A DNA stretch of 64,000 nucleotides, from positions 1-64,000 of the forward strand of contig MPMG01000014.1 of NCBI GenBank assembly GCA_002238485.1. The letters are read 5' to 3'. This document shows positions 35,071 to 43,696 of the stretch, piece after piece. A program made the translations under genes and the position numbers. Position 1 is the stretch's first letter, and each line of letters begins with the position of its first letter. Origin of the DNA: Chloroflexi bacterium bin20 (GTDB lineage Bacteria > Chloroflexota > Anaerolineae > Aggregatilineales > Phototrophicaceae). A model generated the notes under the pieces. The model had not been told where the DNA came from, did not search any database, and was given only the letters and a program-made list of their open reading frames with translations.

Positions 35071-35185
35071 GGGCAACTCCTGTTCATCTGTGTACAACAG
35101 TATACGCGAGACGGGCAGCGAGGTTTTCGCCACAGAGTCATAGAAGTAAATCCAAGCAAGCCATGCAAAATGTAGCGGTTTCAGA

Positions 35186-35260
35186 TTGTGCTTCCCCCTT
35201 GACCTGTCAGGGGTTTGCTGGCGAAGCAATGCCTAGCCCCTACAGTTGGCCTGTCGGAGG
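35186..35260 (+). repeat. Dispersed repeat, altered copy
   Basis: CCCCCTTGACCTGTCAGGGG (35194 onward) is a box 1 hairpin with a changed flank, followed by CTAGCCCCTACA and another GGCCTGTCGGAGGGGTC. A CACAGAG piece lies at 35133. The gap 35071-35295 holds no gene. Confidence 0.65.
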
Positions 35261-35295
35261 GGTCGAGTGGGCTAGACCAGGCGCTGGCGCAAGGC

Positions 35296-35301
35296 TAAAA
35301 T
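35296..35301 (+). promoter_or_regulatory. -10-like TAAAAT, probable leaderless promoter
   Basis: The hexamer ends 7 nt before the ATG at 35309, placing initiation on or next to that start codon; the ATGs at 35300 and 35303 overlap or abut the hexamer. Confidence 0.4.
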
Positions 35302-35308
35302 GATGGCG

Positions 35309-36544
35309 ATGAAAATCCTCCTGCTCAACGACCGCATCCCACCCGAGGGCAGGGGTGGCGCCGAGGCAGTCGTCTGGCGTCTGGCATTGGGATTGCGCGC
35401 GGGGGGGCACCAGGTACACATTGCCGCTGCCACCGAGCGCGATTCTTTTGACGATCTGCGCGATGGCATTCAGACTCATCACTTGCACGCTCGCTATCCC
35501 CAACGCTTCCGCAGCTGGCTGTCGCTTTACAATCCGCAGACAGCGGGGGCTTTCCGGCGCTTGCTGGCGCGCATCCGTCCCGATGTCGTCAACGCGCACA
35601 ATGTGCATGCCTGGCTGAGTTGGCATACCTTGCGTCTGGCGCGAGACTCCGGCTGCAGAGTCGTCTTCAGCGGGCACGACTGCATGCCCATCGTCTATGG
35701 AAAAATGAGCTATTTTGTGAATCCCGATTGGCGACGGATGCGTACCCCAGCAGATTATTGCTTGCCGAGGCTGCAGAACCTGCGCGAAAATCGCTTTCGC
35801 TACAATCCGTTGCGCAACCCGCTGATTCGCCGCGCCCTGGGGCATGCGCAGGCGGTCACCGTGCCCAGCCAGGCGCTGGCTGATGTGTATGCAGCCAATG
35901 GCTTGCCGCCAGCGCTAGTCGTGCCCAACGGCATTGACCTGAAGTCCTGGACTCCCGCCCGGCGCGAATTGCTGAGCAAGTTGCGGGGACGTTTTGGCCT
36001 GGAGGGCAAGCGCGTCATCTTGGTCGCGGGTCGGATAACCAGAGAAAAAGGCGCGGAGCAGATGCTGGTTGCGCTGGACAAGCTGCGGGAGAGCCTGCCG
36101 GATGCGCGCTTGCTCCTGCTGTCTTCGCGCAGCATCGAGTCGCAGGTCCCGGCGCGATTCCGCCACCTGCTTGGATTGATTGTTGCCGGCGGCTGGCTGA
36201 GCGGAATGGAACTGCGCGGGGCATTTCAATTGGCGGATGTTGTGGTTGTGCCTTCGATCTATTTCGATACCTTCCCCACAGTCAATCTGGAAGCCATGGC
36301 GCTGGGCAAGCCCGTGATCGCGACTTGCTTTGGCGGCTCAAAAGAACTGGTCAAAGATGGCGAAACGGGCTACATTCTCAACCCCTATGACATGGATACA
36401 TTCGTCCAGCGTCTGCAGACTCTGTTGACGGACGATGAAATGCGCGCGCAGATGGGGCGGCGCGGTCGTGAACATGTCGCCGCGAATTTCCGCCTAGATC
36501 AACAAGTTGCCGCCATGAGCGCGCTGTACAAGGAGACGATGTGA
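35309..36544 (+). CDS. Glycosyltransferase family 4
   Basis: 411 residues, GT-B fold. The N-domain begins KILLLNDRIPPEGRGGAE (GGxE loop). The C-domain has VVPNGIDLKSW, VILVAGRITREKGAEQ, and the EX7E-type nucleotide-sugar site PSIYFDTFPTVNLEAMALGK followed by GETGYILNP. It probably builds a surface polysaccharide or glycolipid; the sugar donor is not predictable. The start at 35309 is favoured over 35300 by the position of TAAAAT. Its stop overlaps the GTG start of the next gene (GTGA). Confidence 0.88.
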   Translation: MKILLLNDRIPPEGRGGAEAVVWRLALGLRAGGHQVHIAAATERDSFDDLRDGIQTHHLHARYPQRFRSWLSLYNPQTAGAFRRLLARIRPDVVNAHNVHAWLSWHTLRLARDSGCRVVFSGHDCMPIVYGKMSYFVNPDWRRMRTPADYCLPRLQNLRENRFRYNPLRNPLIRRALGHAQAVTVPSQALADVYAANGLPPALVVPNGIDLKSWTPARRELLSKLRGRFGLEGKRVILVAGRITREKGAEQMLVALDKLRESLPDARLLLLSSRSIESQVPARFRHLLGLIVAGGWLSGMELRGAFQLADVVVVPSIYFDTFPTVNLEAMALGKPVIATCFGGSKELVKDGETGYILNPYDMDTFVQRLQTLLTDDEMRAQMGRRGREHVAANFRLDQQVAAMSALYKETM

Positions 36545-37449
36545 CTCAAGCGCAAGCCTATCGAGGCTCGGCCGACCTTTTTCGCGCGCAAGCCGCTCTG
36601 ATGCGCTGGGCAAGCGAGTGCGGCCATGGCTACTACATTCACAAAGGCGATATCGGGCATCGCATCTTCAATGGCGGCTACAAGTTTGCTCCCTCCGAAG
36701 TGTTCTTCAGCTGGCTGCGCGGCGACGAGCTGGCCGCATTCGCCATCTTGTGTCCAAATTGGGAGATATTTGATCTGCAAGTCGCGCCGGGCTGGCTCTA
36801 CAGCGACTTGCACAGCGGGGCGATCCGCTTCTGCGAAGTCGAAATGCTGCAGCTGGCGCAGCGACATAAGCTGACTGTCAAGCAACTGCTGGTCGAGGTG
36901 GGCGAAACTGACCGGGCCTATACCGACTTTGTCGTCCAGCACGGTTACCAGTACAGCAAGCCCTGCATCTCTGTGACCCGCCACGACCTCGCCGAACTGC
37001 CAGACAAGCCGCTGCCAGATGGTTTTCGTTTTCACGATGCGGTCCTTGCCGACGCCGCGAAGATGGCGGATGTGCACAACCACAGCTTCACGCCCAAGTG
37101 GGATGCCGAATTGTACAGCGCTGTCTTTACCGCGCCGCACATGGAACGCGAGATCGTGGTGGTGGCGCCGGATGGACGTTTTGCGGCTTATGTCAATGTC
37201 TGGCATGACAACGTGAATCGCTCGCTGCTCTTCGAACCAGTGGGCACGCACAGCGACTTCCGCCGGCGTGGCTTGGCCAGCGCCTTGATGACCTATGCGA
37301 TGCGCCGTATGCAAAGCGAATGGGGCATCGAATGCGCCTATGTCTGCCACGTACCGCCCGAACAGAATGCCGCGTCAGGAGCGCTCTACGCCTCCCTGGG
37401 TTTCGTCAAGCTGCATGATTTTGACGAGTACGCCAAGCCAGTGAGCTAG
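36541..37449 (+). CDS. Double-domain GNAT acetyltransferase-like protein
   Basis: 302 residues. The C-terminal half is a clear GNAT domain: FRRRGLASALMTYAMRRM supplies the acetyl-CoA loop and ASGALYASLGFVKLHDF the closing motif. The N-terminal half (RHRIFNGGYKFAPS..., LLVEVGETDRAYTDFVVQHG) looks like a second, degenerate GNAT fold. The GTG start at 36541 overlaps the glycosyltransferase stop by 4 bp, so the two are coupled. The substrate is unknown; modification of a sugar or its carrier is possible from context. Confidence 0.75.
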   Translation: MTQAQAYRGSADLFRAQAALMRWASECGHGYYIHKGDIGHRIFNGGYKFAPSEVFFSWLRGDELAAFAILCPNWEIFDLQVAPGWLYSDLHSGAIRFCEVEMLQLAQRHKLTVKQLLVEVGETDRAYTDFVVQHGYQYSKPCISVTRHDLAELPDKPLPDGFRFHDAVLADAAKMADVHNHSFTPKWDAELYSAVFTAPHMEREIVVVAPDGRFAAYVNVWHDNVNRSLLFEPVGTHSDFRRRGLASALMTYAMRRMQSEWGIECAYVCHVPPEQNAASGALYASLGFVKLHDFDEYAKPVS

Positions 37450-37554
37450 CAGCCGATTGGCGATTTTCGTGGGCAATGCCCAGCCGCGCGCTGCGCGACT
37501 ATCTGCTACAATGCCTGCCAGTGACGGCAGCCAATCGACAGGACTTCGTCAGCG

Positions 37555-39018
37555 ATGACCTTGCAGCTATTCAATGTATTGGGGCGGGAGAAACAGCCCT
37601 TCACGCCGATTATCGACGGTCGCGTCGGCATGTATGTCTGCGGACCGACCGTCTACGAACATTCGCATCTGGGGCACGCCAAGACCTATGTGTCCTTCGA
37701 TGTCGTCGCCCGCTATCTGCGTTGGCGCGGCTATGAGTTGCTCTATGTACAGAACATCACCGATGTCGGGCATCTGCGCGAAAATGAAGAAGACCGCGTG
37801 CTGGCGCGCGCCGCCCAGCTCAATGCCAAGCCCATGCAGGTGGTGGAGACATATACCCGCAGCTACTTTGAAGACATGGACGCGCTGGGTGTCATGCGCC
37901 CCGATATCTCGCCGCGCGCTTCGGGTCATGTGCCCGAGCAGATCGAAATGATCGAGACCCTGCTGGCAAACGACAATGCCTATGTAGCCGATGGCAACGT
38001 CTATTTTGATGTGCGCAGCGATGCGGATTATGGCAAGCTGTCTAATCGGCGCGTCGAAGAACAGCAAGACGAATCGCGCGAGTTGATCGGCGGCGACAAA
38101 CGTCATCCGGCCGACTTCGCTTTGTGGAAACGCGCCGAGCCCGAGCATATCCTGCGCTGGAATAGTCCCTGGGGCGAGGGCTTCCCGGGCTGGCACATCG
38201 AATGTTCGGCGATGGCGAAGAAATACCTGGGCGCAAACTTCGATATTCACGGTGGCGGCATCGACAATATCTATCCGCACAACGAAAACGAAATCGCCCA
38301 GAGCGAATGCGCCAATCACGCGGCGTTCGCCAATTACTGGATGCTGACAGGCAGCCTGAATGTGCTTGATCCTGACGAAGGCATCCCGGTCAAGATGAGC
38401 AAGTCGCTGGGCAACTACATCACCATCAAAGACGCGCTGAAAAACTGGCGGTCGCAAACCCTGCGCTACTTCATCCTGACCTCGCATTACAGCAGCCCGG
38501 TCGTCTATGGCGAAGAAGCGCTGGCATCGGCCAAGGCCGGCTGCGAGCGACTGATGAATGCCCGGCAGCTGGTCCTGCGCCAGTTGAACAGCGCTCCCGA
38601 AGGCGAGGCTGGCAATGGCTTCATGCAGCGCCTGGACAAGGCACAGACCGACTTCCGCGCGGTGATGGACGACGATTTTAATTCGCCACGCGGCATTGCT
38701 GTGCTGCAAGACCTGACGCGCGATGTCAACAGCCTGCTCAACAGCGATGCCGAGATCGGCGCCGATACGCTGGCGGCCATCAACGCGACGTATCAAGAGC
38801 TCGGCGGCGATGTGCTGGGGCTGCTGGGGGATGAAGCGGCTGATGCGGGCGGCGACAGTCAACGCGAGGCGGCGCTCATCGAGTTGCTGGTGGAGATGCG
38901 CGCCCAAGCCCGTGCCCAACGTGATTATGCGCGCAGCGACCGCATCCGCGATCAGCTGGCGGCTCTGGGCATCGTGCTGGAAGACCGCGCCGACGGCACG
39001 TTGTGGAAGCTATCGTAA
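37555..39018 (+). CDS. cysS: Cysteinyl-tRNA synthetase
   Basis: 487 residues, class I synthetase. HIGH appears as HLGH in [23 protein letters not shown] as [10 protein letters not shown]. Zinc ligands are present: Cys of YVCGPT, Cys of IECSAMAKK, His and last Glu of [13 protein letters not shown] (the usual PHHENE has Asn at its second His, which is not a ligand). The C-terminal DALR and anticodon parts are intact to GTLWKLS. A TACAAT hexamer at 37507-37512 precedes the start by 42 nt. Confidence 0.96.
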   Translation: MTLQLFNVLGREKQPFTPIIDGRVGMYVCGPTVYEHSHLGHAKTYVSFDVVARYLRWRGYELLYVQNITDVGHLRENEEDRVLARAAQLNAKPMQVVETYTRSYFEDMDALGVMRPDISPRASGHVPEQIEMIETLLANDNAYVADGNVYFDVRSDADYGKLSNRRVEEQQDESRELIGGDKRHPADFALWKRAEPEHILRWNSPWGEGFPGWHIECSAMAKKYLGANFDIHGGGIDNIYPHNENEIAQSECANHAAFANYWMLTGSLNVLDPDEGIPVKMSKSLGNYITIKDALKNWRSQTLRYFILTSHYSSPVVYGEEALASAKAGCERLMNARQLVLRQLNSAPEGEAGNGFMQRLDKAQTDFRAVMDDDFNSPRGIAVLQDLTRDVNSLLNSDAEIGADTLAAINATYQELGGDVLGLLGDEAADAGGDSQREAALIELLVEMRAQARAQRDYARSDRIRDQLAALGIVLEDRADGTLWKLS

Positions 39019-39035
39019 CGGCAATCGCAGGGGCA

Positions 39036-39061
39036 GGGCGACCCAGTGGCTCGCCCCTACA
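39036..39061 (+). repeat. Dispersed box 2 repeat
   Basis: GGGCGACCCAGTGGCTCGCC then CCTACA, 17 nt after the cysS stop. A GTG inside it (39046) is in frame with the next gene and could mislead a gene caller. Confidence 0.85.
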
Positions 39062-39087
39062 ATCGCCCCCGAAAAGGATGGTCCATC

Positions 39088-39849
39088 GTGCCAGAATTCC
39101 TGTATGGACATTGGGCGGTGATCGAGGCGATGCGGTCGCGGCGCCGTCAGTTGGATTCGCTGATGATTCACGAGCGCGCCGACAAACGCGGCTCTATCGG
39201 CGATGCGCTGACGATGGCCGGCGAGCTCAATCTGCCCGTGCAGCGCGTGCAGCGGCGCATCCTCGATGACCTGGCAAAGGGCGGCAATCACCAGGGCATG
39301 GTGCTGCGCGTTGGCGGCTTTCCCTATTGCGATCTGGAAGACATCCTTGCGACTGCGGCGCGGCGTGACGAAAAGCCTTTCATCCTGCTGCTCGACTTGC
39401 TCAAAGACCCACAGAATGTCGGCTCTTTGATCCGCGTCAGTGATGCCGTTGGCGTGCATGGCATCGTCATTCAAGAGCGGCGCAGCGTGGCGGTGACGCC
39501 GGCTGTGGTCAATGCCAGCTCCGGCGCGGTTGAACACAGCCAGGTTGCCCAAGTGCCCAATTTGGTATCGGCGATGAAACAGCTGAAGCAAGATGATATC
39601 TGGCTGGTGGGCTTGGATGTCGGCGCAAACATCCCGCCGCTGGACAAAACTGATCTCAATATGTCGCTGGGGCTGGTGATGGGCAGCGAGGGCGAGGGCT
39701 TGCGGCGGCTGGTGCGCGATACTTGCGACCTGCTGCTGACCCTGCCCATGCGCGGCGCTGTCGGCAGCCTGAATGTGGCGACGGCGGGCGCGATCGCCTT
39801 ATATGCCGCCTGGAGCGCTCGCGGCTGGCAGGGCTGGGCGCACTCCTGA
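39088..39849 (+). CDS. TrmH/SpoU-family RNA 2'-O-methyltransferase (RlmB-like)
   Basis: 253 residues. An N-terminal substrate-binding domain (YGHWAVIEAMRSRRRQLDSL) is followed by the SPOUT domain with motif 1 LDLLKDPQNVGSLIRVSDA, motif 2 LVMGSEGEGLRRLV and motif 3 LPMRGAVGSLNVATAGAI. This fits RlmB (23S rRNA Gm2251) or a tRNA Gm18 methylase; RlmB is more likely by the N-domain. The GTG at 39088, with AAGGA upstream, is preferred to 39046, which lies within a dispersed repeat. Confidence 0.88.
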   Translation: MPEFLYGHWAVIEAMRSRRRQLDSLMIHERADKRGSIGDALTMAGELNLPVQRVQRRILDDLAKGGNHQGMVLRVGGFPYCDLEDILATAARRDEKPFILLLDLLKDPQNVGSLIRVSDAVGVHGIVIQERRSVAVTPAVVNASSGAVEHSQVAQVPNLVSAMKQLKQDDIWLVGLDVGANIPPLDKTDLNMSLGLVMGSEGEGLRRLVRDTCDLLLTLPMRGAVGSLNVATAGAIALYAAWSARGWQGWAHS

Positions 39850-39932
39850 GGCACTCGACCGCCAGTATTTGCCCACGAATCGCTTTTGTGCTAGCGTTTA
39901 GGGTAATGTTCCCAGTGCGTCTGGACTCCTAG

Positions 39933-40616
39933 ATGCCAACATCGCGCGAATATGCCCGCCTGCGCAGCCGCATGGTCGACGAGCAGCTTGTCAAGCGCGG
40001 GATAAGCGAAAGCCGCCTGCTGGACGCCTTGCGCATGATGCCCCGCCATCAGTTTGTGCCTGAGGAGCACAAGCCGCATGCCTATGAAGACCGCCCTTTA
40101 CCCATCGGCGATGGACAAACCATCTCTCAACCTTACATCGTGGCTTTCATGACCGAAAATCTGCGCTTGAAACCGCATCATAGAGTGCTGGAGATCGGCA
40201 CTGGCTCGGGTTATCAGACAGCCATCCTCTGCCACTTGGCGGATTATGTCTATAGCGTCGAGCGCATCTCGCGGCTGGCGGAAGTGGCGGGCGCGCGCAT
40301 TGGCGATCTGGGCTACAGCAACCTGGATATTCATGTCGGCGATGGCAGCCAGGGCTTGCCCGACCAGGCGCCCTTTGACCGCATCATGGTGACAGCTGCT
40401 GTGCCCCGCCTGCCCGATGTCTTGTGCGCCCAGCTAAGCCAGTTCGGCGGACAACTCATCTTGCCCATCGGCGATGCGCCCGCGCAAGAACTCAAGCTCA
40501 TCGCGCGCACAGCCGACCGCTTCACCACGCGCGGCTTGCTGGGCTGCCGCTTTGTCCCGCTGATCGGGCGTTACGGCTTCGACAGCAAGACCGACAGCAC
40601 TTCTTTCGTGAGCTGA
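39933..40616 (+). CDS. pcm: Protein-L-isoaspartate O-methyltransferase
   Basis: 227 residues. Repairs isoaspartyl damage in proteins using SAM. Family motifs: RLRSRMVDEQLVKRGI at the start, MPRHQFVPE, the substrate segment IGDGQTISQPYIVAFMTE, SAM motif VLEIGTGSGYQTAIL and FDRIMVTAAVPRLP. Length is normal. It is followed 2 nt later by the 141-aa gene, so they form a pair. Confidence 0.94.
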   Translation: MPTSREYARLRSRMVDEQLVKRGISESRLLDALRMMPRHQFVPEEHKPHAYEDRPLPIGDGQTISQPYIVAFMTENLRLKPHHRVLEIGTGSGYQTAILCHLADYVYSVERISRLAEVAGARIGDLGYSNLDIHVGDGSQGLPDQAPFDRIMVTAAVPRLPDVLCAQLSQFGGQLILPIGDAPAQELKLIARTADRFTTRGLLGCRFVPLIGRYGFDSKTDSTSFVS

Positions 40617-40618
40617 CC

Positions 40619-41044
40619 ATGCCCGAGTCCCAGCCCAGCGGCGATATCAACCTGGCGCTGATCCAGATGGTGCAAGACGCGCGCATGCTGCACGACGAGA
40701 CGGCGCTTCCCAGTGACTATGCCGCTGTCTATTGGATCGAAGCCAAAGGTCCCGATGGCGATTATCTCGCGCCGACTCCCCATGCCGGCGAATGGCGCGT
40801 CAGCTTGCACGCGGACGAAGTCGACAAAGCCTGGCAAATGGTCAAGGCAGCGACAATGGTGGGCAAACTGGGTTACAAGTCGAAAGTATCGACGCGTCCA
40901 GCCGCCGGACAGGCGCATCCCGACCAGCGCATGCTTTGCGTCCGCACTGGCGATGCCCACGATGCGCAGGCTGTGGCGCGCATCAAAGCGGTTCTGCTGG
41001 GGATGGGACTGCGCGACCTGGTCTATGCGCCAGACAAGTCATAA
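40619..41044 (+). CDS. DUF1917-like (Bles03-type) protein
   Basis: 141 residues. VYWIEAKGPDG, HAGEWRVSLHADEVDKAWQM, KLGYKSKVSTRP and CVRTGDAHDAQAVARIKAVL give the pattern I associate with DUF1917/Bles03 proteins (K.ST..., C.YT.D..D). No signal or membrane segment. The ATG at 40619 starts just after the pcm stop. The longer frame from 40424 lies inside pcm and is a shadow. Function unknown. Confidence 0.65.
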   Translation: MPESQPSGDINLALIQMVQDARMLHDETALPSDYAAVYWIEAKGPDGDYLAPTPHAGEWRVSLHADEVDKAWQMVKAATMVGKLGYKSKVSTRPAAGQAHPDQRMLCVRTGDAHDAQAVARIKAVLLGMGLRDLVYAPDKS

Positions 41045-41134
41045 GCGCTAGGAATCCGACCAATAGGCATAAACGCATAAAGACTGTCCTAGGGGTGATG
41101 CTTGTGTCACCCATGTGTGGCTGTGCGCGCGAAA

Positions 41135-41182
41135 TTCGGGCAAGTATCGCCCCTACACCGCCCTCTGTGTCTCTTTGGTGAA
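41135..41182 (+). repeat. Degenerate box 2 plus inverted CACAGAG piece
   Basis: GGGCAAGTATCGCCCCTACA is a box 2 with a shortened loop. CTGTGTCTCTTTGGTGAATC next to it is the inverted CACAGAG-type element. The gap 41045-41261 has no gene; the metY terminator follows. Confidence 0.55.
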
Positions 41183-41206
41183 TCTTTTGCATGACTTGCT
41201 CAGAAC

Positions 41207-41238
41207 AAAAAAGGGCGACTCGTCGAAATCGCCCTTTT
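41207..41238 (-). terminator. Intrinsic terminator of metY
   Basis: Arms 41209-41218 (AAAAGGGCGA) and 41229-41238 (TCGCCCTTTT) pair perfectly over 10 bp. On the minus strand the stem ends in a T tract of six. The GGGCGA/TCGCCC core is the same as dispersed box 2. Confidence 0.85.
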
Positions 41239-41261
41239 GTCGCGTTCTTTTGGGGGCTGGA

Positions 41262-42536
41262 TCAGCCGGCGGCAGCCATGGCTTGTTCCAGATCCTCGAT
41301 GATGTCATCGATGTGCTCGATGCCGACGCACAGACGGATCGTCTCGGCAGTGACGCCAGCCGCTGCTTGTTCGACCTCCGTCAGCTGACGATGGGTGGTC
41401 GAAGCCGGGTGCGCTGCCAGCGACTTGGCATCGCCGATATTGACTAGCCGCTTGAAGACCTTCAGCGCGTCATAGAACTTCACGCCAGCCTCAAAGCCGC
41501 CCTTGATGCCGAATGTCAACAGCGCCGAGGGACGCCCGCCGGTGTATTTCTGCGCCAGCTCATAATAGGGCGAATCTTCCAAGCCCGGATAGCTGACCCA
41601 CTCGACGCTGCTGTGCCCTTGCAAATGCCGCGCCACGGCCAGCGCGTTGTCGGTATGCCGCTCCATGCGCAGCGAAAGCGTCTGCATGCCCTGCAGAATC
41701 AGGAAGGCGTTGAAGGGGCTGAGCGCCGAGCCTGTGTTGCGCAGCGCCACCGTGCGCGCCCGACCGATATAAGCTGCGGGACCCAGCGCGTCTGCATAGA
41801 CGACGCCGTGGTAGCTCGGCTCTGGCTGGGTGAACTGATAGAACTTGTCGCCATGCGCTGTCCAGTCAAAGATGCCGCCATCGACCAATACGCCCGCAAT
41901 AGTCGTGCCCAAGCCGCCCAGATACTTGGTGGCGGAATGCAAGACGATGTCGCAGCCATGTTCGAACGGTTGGCAGAGCGCTGGAGTCGGCACGGTGTTG
42001 TCGACGATGACTGGCAGGCCGTGAGCATGCGCCATATCGGCGATGGCTGCCAGGTCGGGGATATTGCCAGCGGGATTGCCGATCGACTCGCAGAAGACGG
42101 CGCGCGTATCGGCGTCGATGTGCTTGGCCAGGCTCTCGGCGCTGTCATCTTCGGCAAAGCGCACATCAATGCCCAGCTTGGGCAGCATGTGGCGGAAGAG
42201 CGTCCAGGTGCCGCCATAGAGCTGGGGCACAGTGACGATATTGTTGCCCGCTTCAGCCAAATTGACGATTGAATAATGGATGGCAGCCTGCCCACTTGCC
42301 AGCGCCAGCGCCGCCACGCCACCTTCCATGGCCGCCACGCGCTCTTCGAGCACCGCATTCGTCGGGTTCATGATGCGCGTATAGATATTGCCCGGCACAG
42401 CCAAATTAAAGAGGTCAGCGCCGTGTTGCGCATTGTCGAATTCATAAGCGACGGTCTGATAAATCGGCACCGCCACGGCATTGGTGGTCGGCTCGCTCTG
42501 GTAGCCAGCGTGGATGGCGAGTGTTTCTTGCTTCAT
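41262..42536 (-). CDS. metY: O-acetylhomoserine aminocarboxypropyltransferase (sulfhydrylase)
   Basis: 424 residues, PLP-dependent Cys/Met metabolism family. The Schiff-base lysine is in LHSATKYLGGLGTTIAGVLV; SGQAAIHYSI and NPTNAVLEERVAAMEGG are the PLP-phosphate and substrate segments, and AHPASTTHRQLTEVEQ is near the C-terminus. Length and sequence favour the long MetY type over cystathionine gamma-lyase. GGGAGAG before the ATG at 42536 supports that start over 42575. Terminated by the hairpin at 41207. Confidence 0.93.
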   Translation of the reverse strand: MKQETLAIHAGYQSEPTTNAVAVPIYQTVAYEFDNAQHGADLFNLAVPGNIYTRIMNPTNAVLEERVAAMEGGVAALALASGQAAIHYSIVNLAEAGNNIVTVPQLYGGTWTLFRHMLPKLGIDVRFAEDDSAESLAKHIDADTRAVFCESIGNPAGNIPDLAAIADMAHAHGLPVIVDNTVPTPALCQPFEHGCDIVLHSATKYLGGLGTTIAGVLVDGGIFDWTAHGDKFYQFTQPEPSYHGVVYADALGPAAYIGRARTVALRNTGSALSPFNAFLILQGMQTLSLRMERHTDNALAVARHLQGHSSVEWVSYPGLEDSPYYELAQKYTGGRPSALLTFGIKGGFEAGVKFYDALKVFKRLVNIGDAKSLAAHPASTTHRQLTEVEQAAAGVTAETIRLCVGIEHIDDIIEDLEQAMAAAG

Positions 42537-42690
42537 GCAAATCTCTCCCGGCTCAATTTCAGTTTCATACGGCATACAGACTACTCTGCGACATCAATTC
42601 TTACCAGTGCGCGAATGGGGCGCAATAGCCCGATTTCCGTGCTCTGTGCCCTCTATGATTCAAGAAAACGGGCGATATCCCTATTGCCCC

Positions 42691-43596
42691 CTATACCGCC
42701 CGATGCCGCCGAAGCGCCCGTGTCTGCTCATACGTGACGACGACCACGCCATAAATCACCAGCGCGCTTCCCGCCACTTGCAGGACCGATGGCACTTCGC
42801 CAAAAGCCAGCAGCGCAATCACCGCGCTCAGCACCACGCCGACTTGCAGCAGAATGGCCAGCGCCGTCGCCCGCAAAAATTGCAGCGCCAGATTCATGCC
42901 CAGATGCCCCAAGACCTGCGCCAGGATCGTCACCACCAGCGCCCACAGATACGCTTCCAGCGAATAGCCGGTGATTGGCGTGCCGGTCGCCGCCACTGCC
43001 AGGCTGACACAGACTGCCGCGCTGGAAAAAACCAAAAAACTATAGAGAAGCGGCGGGATGAGATTGTTCAGCTGCCGGCCGATGAGCAGGTAAGCGCCGA
43101 AGCAGAATGAGCCGACGAGCGCCAGCGCGCCTCCGAGCAGAGGATCGCTGCCCGCCTGCACGGCTGTCAAACCGCCCAGCCCCACCAGCGTCACGCCGAT
43201 CAAGGTAACGACAAGGCTGATCCAAAAGCGCCGCGAAAAAACCGCGCCGAAGATCAATATCTCGGGCAGCACGATCCACATAGGCGTCGTGCGCCGCAAC
43301 AGGCTGGTCATCAGCACACTCGTGTATTCCAGCGACACAAAAAGCAGCAGCAAGTTGAGCGCCAGCCAAAGGCCGGCCAGTCCCGCCAGCAACGCCTGTC
43401 GCCGCGTAAGACGAATCAGGTCCTGTCGATAGCGGATCCACACCAGCGGCAGCAAGCCCAGCGAGACCAGCCACAGCCGCATCCACACAATCACCAGCGA
43501 AGGGATGCCTTCGCTCTGGGCGATGCGGATGGCGATGGGCGTTAGGCCGGCTGAGAATACCAGCGTCAGCATGATGATGGCGCGTTTGTCCCGCAT
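42691..43596 (-). CDS. EamA-family (DMT superfamily) transporter
   Basis: 301 residues, ten hydrophobic helices in two EamA halves. The first half carries FVSLEYTSVLMTSLLRRTTP, the second GTPITGYSLEAYLWALVVTI and LGHLGMNLALQFL. Probably exports or imports a metabolite; direction and substrate are unknown. TAGCAT (43603-43608, minus strand) ends 6 nt before the ATG without a ribosome site. Another EamA protein is at 56179. Confidence 0.88.
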   Translation of the reverse strand: MRDKRAIIMLTLVFSAGLTPIAIRIAQSEGIPSLVIVWMRLWLVSLGLLPLVWIRYRQDLIRLTRRQALLAGLAGLWLALNLLLLFVSLEYTSVLMTSLLRRTTPMWIVLPEILIFGAVFSRRFWISLVVTLIGVTLVGLGGLTAVQAGSDPLLGGALALVGSFCFGAYLLIGRQLNNLIPPLLYSFLVFSSAAVCVSLAVAATGTPITGYSLEAYLWALVVTILAQVLGHLGMNLALQFLRATALAILLQVGVVLSAVIALLAFGEVPSVLQVAGSALVIYGVVVVTYEQTRALRRHRAV

Positions 43597-43602
43597 TGCG
43601 GA

Positions 43603-43608
43603 ATGCTA
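43603..43608 (-). promoter_or_regulatory. -10-like TAGCAT at the EamA gene start
   Basis: The hexamer ends 6 nt before the ATG at 43596, the same geometry as at cofE. No clear -35. Confidence 0.35.
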
Positions 43609-43696
43609 GCACAGCCAGAGGGCGCTGCCTATGATGCGCGGAACAGAAGGAATTGCAGATAACGCAGAGGCGCTGTCCCGGTCATGCTTTTCGCGC

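Noticed and set aside
37567-38919. 450-aa open frame on the minus strand
   Set aside because: It is exactly antisense to cysS, whose catalytic motifs are complete. The translation has no recognisable domain and reflects GC-rich codon bias.
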